Below, piece after piece: positions 17,339-26,168 of a stretch of 54,790 nt of DNA. Made by a program: the position numbers and the translations under genes. The notes beneath the pieces are model-generated. The model was not told the origin of the DNA and ran no database searches. It was given only the letters and a program-made list of their open reading frames with translations. The stretch covers positions 1-54,790 of the forward strand of contig WFXF01000060.1 of assembly GCA_015490755.1 (NCBI GenBank), written 5' to 3'. This DNA is from Gammaproteobacteria bacterium (GTDB lineage: Bacteria; Pseudomonadota; Gammaproteobacteria; JAADGQ01). How positions within the stretch are numbered: position 1 is the stretch's first letter; each line of letters starts with the position of its first letter.

Positions 17339-19243
17339 ATGAGTGATGTTACCGGAAATGTATATATTGTTTATGGCAAGCAATGTGAAGAAATTTCTAA
17401 AGAGATCGTTAAAAGTCAATATGCAGCTCTTTTTAAATCTGTTGTTATCGACGACTTTCTAACCGATGAAACAGTGACTGGTGATGATCGTGTCATTATT
17501 TGTGGTTCTACCAGCGAGATTAAGCAGATACTAAAAAAAGCTAGTGTGAATGGTTGTAGTGTGGCTTTGCTGGCTCAGAAAAATCAAAATACCCTTCGCT
17601 CAACCTTCGGAATTCCAAAAAATAGAGAGGAATCCCTGAAAGTAGCACTGGAAAGCGAGCCAAAACCACTGGATCTGCTTTATGTGAATGATGAGATTGT
17701 TTTATGGGGGGCGGTTATTGGTGATGCGCCACCACTGACTTATAGCAGTGCTGTTTATAGGGAAACTACGTTTGTAGAGCGGTATAAATTGCTTGTAGGA
17801 GCTTTGAAAAAACTGAAGCACCTCAAGCAAAATAAAATAAAACTAATCACAGCTAAAGGTCAGGAGATCAATACCTCGGCAAGTGGTGTTGTGATTATTG
17901 AACATGATAATCACACAGGAGCATCATCTTTGGTTCAGGGCTTTTTATCGGTCAACGATGGTAAGCTTGCAGCGCTTTTGCTCTCTCCAGCATCTATTGC
18001 GGATTACCTTTACTATCTTTACGTTTCAATTTTCAAAAAATCAAAAAATACGAATTTGCCGGACTCGGTAGGGTTCGTCAAAAGTGAATCACTTGGTATT
18101 GAGAGTGTTCAGCCACTTGATGTGATGGTTGATGGTGAAAATATTACACAAACCCCTGTTGAGTTTGTAGTCAAAAAGCAGGCCGTTCGATTCATAGCGG
18201 GCGAAAAATTTTGGGCTGAAGTCAAAAATGAATCTTCGGATAAGGAGACACTCAAGTTATCGGGCCTTCCTGTGACAAATGAGGAGGTCAGCTATGCACA
18301 AGATGTGCTGCCGTTTTTTACTCATGCCAGTGAAAATCGATATAAAGACCTTTTTTCTGATCTTAGAAAACAGGGGAAAACGGAATCAACTTATGTAACT
18401 TTGATGTTTTTGAGCACGATATTGGCAACTGTTGGACTTTTTCTGAATAGTGCTTCCGTTGTGATTGGTGCCATGTTACTGGCTCCTTTGATGCAACCGA
18501 TTGTGTCAACAGCTATGGGTGTACTTCGAAGTGATCAAAGTCTGCTGTTTAGTTCGATAAAAACAGTATTGGTCGGTGTGGTGATTGCGCTGTTCAGTGC
18601 GGCTGTCATTGCTTTGTTATTACCGCTTGAAAATTTGACCGATGAGATTTCTGCGAGACTGAGTCCCTCTCTTCTGGATTTGATGGTTGCACTCGTATCG
18701 GGTGTGGCGGCAGCGTATGCTCAAAATAATGAAAAAATTGTGGGTTCGCTTGCCGGGGTGTCGATCGCCGTTGCGTTGGTGCCACCGCTTGCCACTGCCG
18801 GTGTTGGTCTTGGCTGGATGGAGATGGATATATTCTATCCCGCATTTTTGCTGTTTGTCACTAATTTGGTGGGTATTATTTTTGCTGCATCCCTGACTTT
18901 TCTTGTTATGGGGTTTTCACCCATCAAACGTGCTAAAAAAGGTTTGGCTTATGCTTTAGTCACTTCGCTGATTGTCGCAATACCACTCTACCTCTCTTTT
19001 ACAACGATGGCTTTTGATTCTCGAATTTTGTCTGCTTTGGAGCAAAAAGAGTATCTGGTTTCAGGTAAAATCGTGCAGATTGAAAATGTTGCTCTTAAAC
19101 ATACGGATGTGCTGGTTGTGAAGTGTGATTTTATCGTTCAGGAGATGTTGAGTCATGATGAATTAACCGAATTTAAACAGACTCTACAGGCAGAGCTTGA
19201 TATGCCGTTTGCTCTGGAAGTTGTTCAGCGGGTTCGTTTGTGA
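17339..19243 (+). CDS. DUF389 membrane protein fused to a degenerate diacylglycerol-kinase-like domain
   Basis: A 634-residue two-part protein. Residues 1-290 follow the DAGK/YegS lipid-kinase plan: DDRVIICG (49-56), FGIPKNREESLKVAL (90-104), PKPLDLLYVND (109-119), and the C-terminal sandwich ESLGIESVQPLDVMVDGE (250-267) with TPVEFVVKKQAVRF. However, the catalytic GGDGT is replaced by GSTSE, and the GTGND loop by KNQNT, so kinase activity is unlikely. Residues about 330-520 are DUF389 with at least six membrane helices, including ASVVIGAMLLAPLMQPI and VSGVAAAYAQ. A small C-terminal domain follows. The role may be sensing lipid or nucleotide to control a membrane pore (inference). Confidence 0.85.
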   Translation: MSDVTGNVYIVYGKQCEEISKEIVKSQYAALFKSVVIDDFLTDETVTGDDRVIICGSTSEIKQILKKASVNGCSVALLAQKNQNTLRSTFGIPKNREESLKVALESEPKPLDLLYVNDEIVLWGAVIGDAPPLTYSSAVYRETTFVERYKLLVGALKKLKHLKQNKIKLITAKGQEINTSASGVVIIEHDNHTGASSLVQGFLSVNDGKLAALLLSPASIADYLYYLYVSIFKKSKNTNLPDSVGFVKSESLGIESVQPLDVMVDGENITQTPVEFVVKKQAVRFIAGEKFWAEVKNESSDKETLKLSGLPVTNEEVSYAQDVLPFFTHASENRYKDLFSDLRKQGKTESTYVTLMFLSTILATVGLFLNSASVVIGAMLLAPLMQPIVSTAMGVLRSDQSLLFSSIKTVLVGVVIALFSAAVIALLLPLENLTDEISARLSPSLLDLMVALVSGVAAAYAQNNEKIVGSLAGVSIAVALVPPLATAGVGLGWMEMDIFYPAFLLFVTNLVGIIFAASLTFLVMGFSPIKRAKKGLAYALVTSLIVAIPLYLSFTTMAFDSRILSALEQKEYLVSGKIVQIENVALKHTDVLVVKCDFIVQEMLSHDELTEFKQTLQAELDMPFALEVVQRVRL

Positions 19244-19253
19244 TTTCAATGTC

Positions 19254-19988
19254 ATGAAACTTTTTTTATTTCTGGTATTGGTTGCTTTATTTTCAGGCTT
19301 ACATGCAGGTGAAGTTCGTGTGGCGGTGGCGGCTAATTTTCTTGTGACACTTAAGGCAATAGCTACTGAGTATGAAAACTTGAGCGGCAATCAGCTGATT
19401 ATCAGTGGTTCTTCCAGCGGTAAACTCTATGCTCAGATCGTCAATGGTGCACCTTATGATGTACTGCTCTCGGCTGATCAATATTACCCAGAAAAGTTAA
19501 TAGAGTCGGGTAAGGCAATACCATCCAGCCGCTTTACTTATGCAACAGGGCGTTTGGTGCTCTGGAGTGGTGAAAAGCAACCCATTGATGCTTCGCGGCT
19601 GGATGATCCTGATATCAAGCGTATTGCTATTGCTAATATGCGCACCGCACCTTATGGTCGTGCGGCACAGCACGTATTACAAAACATGGGTCTGTGGTCT
19701 ATGTTGAAAAACAGACTTGTTCGTGGCGAAAATATTGGACAGACGTTTCAATTTGTTGCTACTGGAAATGCACAATTAGGTTTTGTTGCGTTATCGCAAG
19801 TGCTTAATCCAAAAAATTATTTCAATCAAGAGTTTTATTGGCTGGTGCCGCAAGATGATTATCCTGCGCTGGAGCAAGAAGCCGTGTTGTTGAAGCATGG
19901 GAAAAACAATATGGATGCCAAACACTTTTTGGCATTTCTGAAAAGTGATAGGGCGCGTGATGTCATGCAGCAGTACGGGTATCTTTAA
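19254..19988 (+). CDS. modA: ModA, periplasmic molybdate-binding protein
   Basis: A protein of 244 residues from the ATG at 19254; the open frame extends 19 codons upstream into the previous gene, without signal-peptide character. The signal peptide KLFLFLVLVALFSGLHAG precedes EVRVAVAANF, the typical ModA mature start. Oxyanion-binding Ser residues lie in SGSSSGKLYAQI, and NGAPYDVLLSADQ and TAPYGRAAQ are family blocks. It delivers molybdate (or tungstate) to ModB. Its stop overlaps modB as TAATG. Confidence 0.94.
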   Translation: MKLFLFLVLVALFSGLHAGEVRVAVAANFLVTLKAIATEYENLSGNQLIISGSSSGKLYAQIVNGAPYDVLLSADQYYPEKLIESGKAIPSSRFTYATGRLVLWSGEKQPIDASRLDDPDIKRIAIANMRTAPYGRAAQHVLQNMGLWSMLKNRLVRGENIGQTFQFVATGNAQLGFVALSQVLNPKNYFNQEFYWLVPQDDYPALEQEAVLLKHGKNNMDAKHFLAFLKSDRARDVMQQYGYL

Positions 19989-20659
19989 TGGATCTGCTTT
20001 CACCCGTTGTATTGACTTTAAAGCTTGCAGCGGTGACCACGCTGATATTATTAGTGGTCAGCACACCGCTGGCTTGGTGGCTGGCACACAGCAAATCAAA
20101 ATGGGCTGCGACGGTTGAGGCGCTGGTCGCTTTGCCGTTGGTGCTGCCACCAACTGTATTGGGTTTTTATTTTCTGATTGTATTGGGTGCTAACGGGGTG
20201 ATTGGTGGGCCATGGTCTGATTTGACAGGTTCCGCATTGACCTTTACTTTCAGTGGATTGGTGATCGCTTCGGTCATCTATTCTTTGCCGTTTGTGGTGC
20301 AACCGTTACAAAGTGCTTTTGTCGCAGTGGGCAGAAAACCATTGGAAGTGGCTCTGTTACTTCGGGCATCACGTCTGGATGCTTTTTTCAGTGTGATTCT
20401 TCCGCTATCAATACGTGGCTATATTACTGCCACAGTGCTTGGTTTTACGCATACCATGGGCGAATTTGGCGTGGTACTGATGGTGGGGGGCAGTATTCCG
20501 GGTGAGACGCAAGTGCTCTCCATTGCCATATACGAGCATGTTGAAGTGCTGGATTATGGTTCCGCTCATGTGCTTTCAGCGGGGTTGTTGGTATTTACTT
20601 TTATTGTGTTGCTGATGGTCTACGTGATCAATCGAAGGTTTCCGGTCAATGCCCATTAA
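19988..20659 (+). CDS. modB: ModB, molybdate ABC transporter permease
   Basis: A 223-residue inner-membrane permease with five to six helices. The ABC-interaction EAA loop is visible around EVALLLRASRLDAFFSVILPLS. The conserved PLVLPPTVLGFYFL and the late GEFGVVLMVGGSIPGET are diagnostic for ModB. It pairs with ModA and ModC. Its start overlaps the modA stop by one base and its end overlaps modC by eleven bases. Confidence 0.95.
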   Translation: MDLLSPVVLTLKLAAVTTLILLVVSTPLAWWLAHSKSKWAATVEALVALPLVLPPTVLGFYFLIVLGANGVIGGPWSDLTGSALTFTFSGLVIASVIYSLPFVVQPLQSAFVAVGRKPLEVALLLRASRLDAFFSVILPLSIRGYITATVLGFTHTMGEFGVVLMVGGSIPGETQVLSIAIYEHVEVLDYGSAHVLSAGLLVFTFIVLLMVYVINRRFPVNAH

Positions 20660-21737
20660 AGCTCAGTTTGACGTTACGTTTGAAAGCTTTAGCCTTAACG
20701 TGTCGCTGGATCTGCCAGTCAAAGGCGTGATCACACTGTTTGGCCCTTCGGGTTCAGGTAAATCGACTCTTCTGCGTTGTATCTCTGGGTTGGAGCGTAG
20801 CCCCAACGGTTATATGAGAGTGGCTGACGAAGTATGGCAAGATGAGGATAACCATATTTTTTGCCCCTCACATAAACGCCCTCTAGGTTATGTATTTCAA
20901 GAAGCCCGGCTATTTCGTCATCTTAATGTGAAAAAAAATTTGGAGTACGGTTATAAACGCACGCCGCAAAATGAACGGCGTATTGAGTGGCAGCAGGTGA
21001 TCGACATGTTAGATATTGGCCATTTGTTACAGCGCAAGCCTCATAACCTTTCTGGGGGTGAACAACAACGTGTTTCTATTGGGCGGGCACTGCTCGCCAG
21101 TCCTGAATTGATATTGATGGATGAACCTTTGGCTTCACTCGATATTGTGCGTAAACAGGAGGTACTGCCGTTTATCCGTAAACTTCATGATGAACTGGAT
21201 ATTCCGGTGATTTATGTCAGCCATTCTCTGGATGAGGTGTTGCAGATCACTGATACGATGGTGTTGTTACGTGAAGGGCAGATAGTTGCTATCGGCCCGA
21301 TCACTGAGCTTTGCTCAGAATTGGAGCTGAGTCAATATCTGGGTGATATGTCCGGTTCGGTCATTGATACGACGATTGAAGCGCATGAAGAAGCATTCGG
21401 ATTGACTCGCTTGAGTTTTCAGGGCGGTGAAATTTATGTTCCCAGGCTGCCCTTCCCAACGGGTCATCAACAGCGGGTGCATATTCTAGCTAGAAATGTA
21501 GGTATTGCACTGCAAAAACCGAATGGCTCCACCAGCTTTTTAAATATTTTTAAAGCCACCGTTATTGATATAGCCCTGCCCGAAATTAATAGCCACGCTG
21601 TGCAGATCAAACTCGATGTGGGTGTGCCTCTTTTGGTTAGTATCAGTCGTAAATCTCTGCATGTTCTTAAATTGAAAGTAGGGCAATCGTGCTATGCAAT
21701 GATCAAGGCTGTCTCATTGGCGGGTGGAGTGCAATAG
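20649..21737 (+). CDS. modC: ModC, molybdate ABC transporter ATPase
   Basis: A 362-residue ABC ATPase with Walker A GPSGSGKST, Q-loop YVFQEARLF, signature LSGGEQQRVSIGRALL, Walker B LILMDEPLASLD and switch His in YVSHSLDEV. The C-terminal 70 residues form a Mop/TOBE domain (NVGIALQKPNGSTSFLNIFKATV) that binds molybdate in the family and can throttle transport. It completes modABC. No ModE gene or obvious Mo-box was found in the window. Confidence 0.95.
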   Translation: MPIKAQFDVTFESFSLNVSLDLPVKGVITLFGPSGSGKSTLLRCISGLERSPNGYMRVADEVWQDEDNHIFCPSHKRPLGYVFQEARLFRHLNVKKNLEYGYKRTPQNERRIEWQQVIDMLDIGHLLQRKPHNLSGGEQQRVSIGRALLASPELILMDEPLASLDIVRKQEVLPFIRKLHDELDIPVIYVSHSLDEVLQITDTMVLLREGQIVAIGPITELCSELELSQYLGDMSGSVIDTTIEAHEEAFGLTRLSFQGGEIYVPRLPFPTGHQQRVHILARNVGIALQKPNGSTSFLNIFKATVIDIALPEINSHAVQIKLDVGVPLLVSISRKSLHVLKLKVGQSCYAMIKAVSLAGGVQ

Positions 21738-21814
21738 CCTTCAAAACTTTATTTTCAGCCTTAAAGCATCTTTTTACACCATTTGGTAAACAAAAAGTCG
21801 TGCTCATTCCGAAG

Positions 21815-22633
21815 TTATTTTTTTAGCACTCCACCGACCAATACCCTACCACCTAGAATATATGAAATGGGTGACAGAATAATCAGCAAAATTCTGTCCA
21901 GTTTTCTGAGAGCTAAAAATTTATCAGGGATTATTCTTGTGACAATGAAATTAAAATACTTTTTTATTTCAGGTTCAAGCATTGAAGAGAGCAGCTGATT
22001 AATATCTTTTTCTGTGAGCTTTCTTTCATCTTCAGTTATATACGGTTTTTTTCCTTCATACACAAACCCTACCATTTTTGGATAGAGCCATTTATCGACA
22101 AAATCAGAGTTCCGGATTTTATCGGTTATTGAGTGGCTGTATACTTCATTAAAGCAAAATATAGCACCAGGCTTTGAAACTCTGCGTATTTCACTGATTG
22201 ACAAAGGTATTTCAACGTGATGCAAAATATCTCTTGCAACCACAATATCGAAATAGTCATCGTCATATTTTAACTGTTCCGCTGGCATTTCTTGAAATTC
22301 GATATCCAGATTTTCTTTCTCAGCCAGTTTTCTTGCAATTAAAAGGGATTCCGGTGAAAGGTCAAAACCTTTTACATTGGCCCCCGCTTTTGAAAGGCGA
22401 AATGCATCATCTCCAAATCCACAGCCCATTACGAGTACATTTTTTCCTTTCAGACCTTTATTCAGCAAGTATGTATACATCTCCCAGCTGGCATTCCACC
22501 ACCTTCGGTTTTTGTTAAAAATAACATCAAAATTGACTGGTTTTTCAAGAATTTCTTTATTGATCCTTGCGTGTTCTCTGTGATATTCCAGTTCGCGTTG
22601 TTGTCGTTCGGTGATTGTTTCGTTGTTATTCAC
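21815..22633 (-). CDS. Class I SAM-dependent methyltransferase, substrate unknown
   Basis: A 272-residue protein with motif I VLVMGCGFGDDAFRLS, post-I acidic KGFDLSPESLL and a DIVVARDILHHVEIP block, placing it in the Methyltransf_11/UbiE-like superfamily. The last 40 residues are hydrophobic (ILLIILSPISYILGGRVLVGG), suggesting membrane association near a lipid or glycan substrate. It starts with GTG preceded by AGG. It faces modC convergently and is divergent from the HAD phosphatase gene. The exact acceptor cannot be read; a glycan or lipid methylation role is inferred from the PMT-type gene nearby. Confidence 0.8.
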   Translation of the reverse strand: MNNNETITERQQRELEYHREHARINKEILEKPVNFDVIFNKNRRWWNASWEMYTYLLNKGLKGKNVLVMGCGFGDDAFRLSKAGANVKGFDLSPESLLIARKLAEKENLDIEFQEMPAEQLKYDDDYFDIVVARDILHHVEIPLSISEIRRVSKPGAIFCFNEVYSHSITDKIRNSDFVDKWLYPKMVGFVYEGKKPYITEDERKLTEKDINQLLSSMLEPEIKKYFNFIVTRIIPDKFLALRKLDRILLIILSPISYILGGRVLVGGVLKK

Positions 22634-22712
22634 TTGGATTTACCTGATTCTTTAATCCGGCCTCGATAAAGGCTAGATATTAATATAATAAAGAGCCATG
22701 TCATGAATGATT

Positions 22713-22731
22713 TTAATGTGAAAAACATTAA
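22713..22731. promoter_or_regulatory. Perfect hairpin upstream of the HAD phosphatase gene
   Basis: TTAATGT and ACATTAA form a perfect seven-base stem around GAAAA. It lies between the divergent methyltransferase and HAD genes and eight bases before a second, longer hairpin. Could be an operator or an RNA structure; no U-tract follows. Confidence 0.35.
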
Positions 22732-22738
22732 TGATATA

Positions 22739-22769
22739 TCAGGATAAATACGCTCAGTATTTACCCTGA
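22739..22769. promoter_or_regulatory. 13-bp hairpin in the leader of the HAD phosphatase gene
   Basis: TCAGGATAAATAC (22739-22751) pairs with GTATTTACCCTGA (22757-22769) at 12 of 13 positions around the loop GCTCA. There is no U-tract after it, so it is not a usual terminator. It sits about 50 bases before the GTG start, suiting an operator or a leader RNA element. Confidence 0.45.
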
Positions 22770-22819
22770 ATTCTCGGGCTTTTAAATATATACTTGATCG
22801 TTTCTAAGGAGGAGAACAG

Positions 22820-23668
22820 GTGAATAAAAGAAGACTTTTATTATGCACTGATATGGATCGAACGGTGATTCCTAACGGTGAGCAACCCGAACACAAAAAG
22901 GCACGCCAACGGTTTTATGATTTTTGCAGTCTGCCTGAGGTCAGTCTGGTTTACGTGACGGGTCGTCATCAAAACCTGGTGGAGGAGGCGATCAAACATT
23001 ACCGTTTGCCCATGCCGGACTATACAATCACGGATGTAGGTACAAAGATCTATAAAGTGGATGGAGATGAATGGAGCGAAATCGAGGAGTGGGCGCGGAG
23101 GATTTCTCAAGACTGGAATGGAGTTTCGCATCAAGAGATTGAAATTATATTGAATGGTTTCTCTGACCTTCAGATACAAGAGCATGAAAAGCAAAACGTC
23201 CATAAATTGAGCTATTACGTTTCACTGGATATAAATCACAAATCGCTGCTTGACCAAATTTCAAAATGTCTTGAGAGTCGTGGAATGAATGCCAGTTTGG
23301 TATGGAGTATTGATGAACTTGAAAATATCGGTTTGCTGGATATTCTTCCGCGCCATGCCACCAAGCTACATGCAATTAAATTTTTAAAAAAACAGCTAAA
23401 GTATGCGTTGCATGAAGTGGTGTTTGCAGGTGACAGTGGTAATGATCTGCCCGTGATGGGCAGTGATGTAGCTGCCGTGTTGGTTGCTAATGCGAGTAAA
23501 GATGTACAATTAGAGGCGAAAAAGCGGGCAATAGAAAGCGGTAATGAAAAAAAACTCTATATTTCGACTGGGAAAAATAGCGATAGGAACGGTAATTATT
23601 CATCAGGTGTATTGGAGGGTATAGAGTATTTTATGCCTTCATTTCAAGAGCTGTTTAAACGGTTATGA
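22820..23668 (+). CDS. HAD-IIB phosphatase resembling sucrose-6-phosphate phosphatase
   Basis: A 282-residue HAD hydrolase with nucleophile and general acid D11/D13 in TDMDRTV, motif II in VYVTGRH, Lys near 182 in ILPRHATKLHA, and motif IV GDSGND at 204-209. The C2-type cap lies between (about 85-170). The whole resembles the Spp branch (sucrose phosphatase), which removes phosphate from sucrose-6-phosphate made by sucrose-phosphate synthase; sucrose serves as a compatible solute. No synthase gene is adjacent, so another sugar phosphate is possible. The GTG start has an excellent GGAGG site. Confidence 0.75.
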   Translation: MNKRRLLLCTDMDRTVIPNGEQPEHKKARQRFYDFCSLPEVSLVYVTGRHQNLVEEAIKHYRLPMPDYTITDVGTKIYKVDGDEWSEIEEWARRISQDWNGVSHQEIEIILNGFSDLQIQEHEKQNVHKLSYYVSLDINHKSLLDQISKCLESRGMNASLVWSIDELENIGLLDILPRHATKLHAIKFLKKQLKYALHEVVFAGDSGNDLPVMGSDVAAVLVANASKDVQLEAKKRAIESGNEKKLYISTGKNSDRNGNYSSGVLEGIEYFMPSFQELFKRL

Positions 23669-24010
23669 GAACTATTATTCAAATCTAATAGTTGAGGTGC
23701 AACCAGACCACAGCCGTAACAACGCATCAATACTTCATCATTGATATTGCTTAAAGCCTGTTTTATATGGTGAAGAAGGTTACTATCAGTGCAGCAGGCA
23801 TCAATTCTCAAGTCCTGACTGTTTTTTAAGGTTTCTCATAATACTTTTGTACAGATTTTTTCATTGAACCTCTCTTTTATTGTGTGTGGTGTAACTATAC
23901 CTCCATCGAAATTTTACTCTCATTAATTTTACGTTACCATAGCGATAACCCGAATATTTTTATGATTAAAAATCCTCAGTGAGTTAATTGCAGGATTTGA
24001 ATATTTAATT
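23669..24010. other. 342-base spacer between HAD and PMT genes
   Basis: Besides the ArsM-like remnant, the spacer holds only AT-rich sequence (about 23870-24010), which must include the promoter of the downstream PMT-type gene. I could not fix -35 and -10 boxes with confidence. Confidence 0.4.
23680..23864 (-). pseudogene. Remnant of an ArsM-like (arsenite) SAM methyltransferase N-terminus
   Basis: An ATG at 23862-23864, with GAGG five bases upstream, encodes MKKSVQKYYEK and is then out of frame. One missing base (an A in the run near 23834-23837) restores LKNSQDLRIDACCT, then IKQALSNINDEVL and YGCGLVAPQLLD. These blocks match the N-terminus of ArsM-like methyltransferases (LKTSxDLxTxACC...HxEVLxxYYGCGLVxPExL). 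Homology ends at about 23680, just before the SAM-binding motif; the remaining 250-300 residues are gone, cut off by the end of the HAD gene. Dead gene remnant. Confidence 0.7.
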
Positions 24011-26116
24011 TTGAATAGTGGATATGTAGTAGTGACAACATTCAAACAGTTTTTTAAGAGTAACTATTTCGTTTTCACTATTTTTTTAGTTATAGCATTA
24101 AGCTTTCTATTGAGGTATTTTCGGGCAACGATAGGTTTACCCTATGTATACTTTTGGGATGAACCACAGACCGCAAGTACAGCTCTGCAGATGATGAAGA
24201 CAGGTGATCTGAACCCCAACTTTTTTAGTTATGGGACATTCATGATCTATCTAAACCTTTTAGTTGATAAATTACACTACCTTTATTTGGTAACACAAAC
24301 TTCTGATTTAACTCACTTGGATGAAATAAAAACCAAGTTTGAAACAGGGTGGCACTGGACAATATCTCACCCAAGCTTCTATTTTTGGAATCGTATTTTA
24401 ACTGCCTTGCTAGGAACGGCGACAGTCTTCGTTACTTATTTAATTGGTAAGCATCTTTTTAATAAATGGATCGGTTTGATCAGTGCTATTTTTTTAGCCA
24501 CTCTGCCCATTCATATCGAGCATTCTGCGGTTATTACATCAGATGCGCCGGTAGCCCTGTTTGTTCTGAGTGTTGTACTATTTTCGATTCTTTTTATTAA
24601 AACTGAGCAAAAAAAATATTTTGTATTGAGTCTTGTTTTTGTCGGTTTAGCGATAGCAACAAAATATAATGCCGGCCTTACACTCTTACTACCACTGGTT
24701 TCACTTTTATGGCTCACCTATAAGCAAAAGAAACTCTGCAAACTAAATTATTGGATCCTGCTTTTTGTTATTCCATCGGTTGTTTTCATTATAGCCATGC
24801 CGTATGCGGTCCTGGATGCTAAGGACTTTGTAAAAGAGGTTCTCTATAGAATGCAGCATTACAATGTTTTAGGGCATGAAGGCGCGGAAAGCATTCCCGG
24901 TTGGGATCACTTTTCATTTCAGATGCAGAATTTTTATCAAAATATTGGAGTAGTGGCGACAATCCTTGTATTGATTGGCTTGGTCAGTGCTGTGTTTAGA
25001 CCTTTGTTAGCATTCACCATACTATTACCGATCGTATATATTTTGTATATGAGTGGTATGAAGGTTAATTTTCATAGAAATTTTATACAAGTATACCCAT
25101 TTATCGCTATTTTGATCGGAGCAGGATTTTACTATCTCCACTATTTTTTGAATTCTTTTTTGAAAAATTTAAATAATTATAAATACAGCATGCCTCTTTT
25201 AGTCACAATGTCCATTCTTGTATTATTTCTTGGCACTCAAACAGTAACTTCATATATTCAATATTTGAATGATGCTCTTTCAAAAGACACAAGAACACAG
25301 GCGATTGAAATATTAAATAGTGCTAAAGATATTGATAATATTATTATTGCTAAAGAGTTTCGGTTTCATTTGCAGGATTTGCGTAATCTGAAATACAGTT
25401 ATTCAATAGTGCCGCTGGAGTTAATTGGCAGTTTAGAAAAGAAAAGTAATACACTCTATGTACTGCCGGAGCGCATTGAAAACGAACAGGGTAAATACTT
25501 TCTGGAAACCAGGGAAAAGCAAGGTATTTTAGAAAAGGTGAGCCAGGATCAGAGTTCAACTATTTATCAAAGTGTTGGAATGGATTCGGTCACATATTTA
25601 GATCGTTATTCAATAAACCCTGCGCTTTCCATATTTACAAAAATACCTGATATTAAATTAAACCCAACGGTTATTTCACTGGATACCTGTACACTGTCTT
25701 CAGATAAAATCAAACTGACAAATAACAATATACTGGCTTTTAATGATGGGAGTGTTACGACACCATCATTTACCTTAAATCCTGGGACATATCATTTTAA
25801 TATAAATGCCAGAAGGTTTTTTTATAGGCCTACATACAAGGAGTTTGATGTTGGTCGTTATAATGTGAAAATTATCGTTGAAAAGAGCCATAAAATTGGT
25901 ACAGATATATTTCTAAAAGTATCTGTATTTGATGATGGTAATGGGCTTGTTACAGAAAAAATTCTTGAACCTACAAGTGAATTTTCACCTTTCAGCATAC
26001 CTTTTACTTTAAATGATCAGGGAAATATCAGAGTGAAGCTAGAATATTTGAATAAGACTTCAGGGGAGAGTACCTCCCCGCAGATGGAGCTTAAAGGATT
26101 GGGCATTTCAATTTAG
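24011..26116 (+). CDS. GT39/PMT-family membrane glycosyltransferase
   Basis: A protein of about 700 residues with some ten to twelve predicted membrane helices over residues 20-430. The first periplasmic loop carries the GT-C acidic pair in FWDEPQTAS (D50, E51), followed by ALQMMKTGDLNPNFFSYGT. This is typical of dolichyl/undecaprenyl-phosphate-mannose-type protein or lipid glycosyltransferases (PMT_2/ArnT-like). The C-terminal 170 residues are soluble and beta-rich, probably carbohydrate-binding. The start is uncertain: TTG 24011 and GTG 24032 are both possible and neither has a strong ribosome site. Substrate unknown; nearby methyltransferase and HAD genes hint at a glycan pathway. Confidence 0.78.
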   Translation: MNSGYVVVTTFKQFFKSNYFVFTIFLVIALSFLLRYFRATIGLPYVYFWDEPQTASTALQMMKTGDLNPNFFSYGTFMIYLNLLVDKLHYLYLVTQTSDLTHLDEIKTKFETGWHWTISHPSFYFWNRILTALLGTATVFVTYLIGKHLFNKWIGLISAIFLATLPIHIEHSAVITSDAPVALFVLSVVLFSILFIKTEQKKYFVLSLVFVGLAIATKYNAGLTLLLPLVSLLWLTYKQKKLCKLNYWILLFVIPSVVFIIAMPYAVLDAKDFVKEVLYRMQHYNVLGHEGAESIPGWDHFSFQMQNFYQNIGVVATILVLIGLVSAVFRPLLAFTILLPIVYILYMSGMKVNFHRNFIQVYPFIAILIGAGFYYLHYFLNSFLKNLNNYKYSMPLLVTMSILVLFLGTQTVTSYIQYLNDALSKDTRTQAIEILNSAKDIDNIIIAKEFRFHLQDLRNLKYSYSIVPLELIGSLEKKSNTLYVLPERIENEQGKYFLETREKQGILEKVSQDQSSTIYQSVGMDSVTYLDRYSINPALSIFTKIPDIKLNPTVISLDTCTLSSDKIKLTNNNILAFNDGSVTTPSFTLNPGTYHFNINARRFFYRPTYKEFDVGRYNVKIIVEKSHKIGTDIFLKVSVFDDGNGLVTEKILEPTSEFSPFSIPFTLNDQGNIRVKLEYLNKTSGESTSPQMELKGLGISI

Positions 26117-26168
26117 AGCTTTTTATAAGAAAAGCGGGTATGGCTGGTTAGTCAGTCCGCTATTAAAG

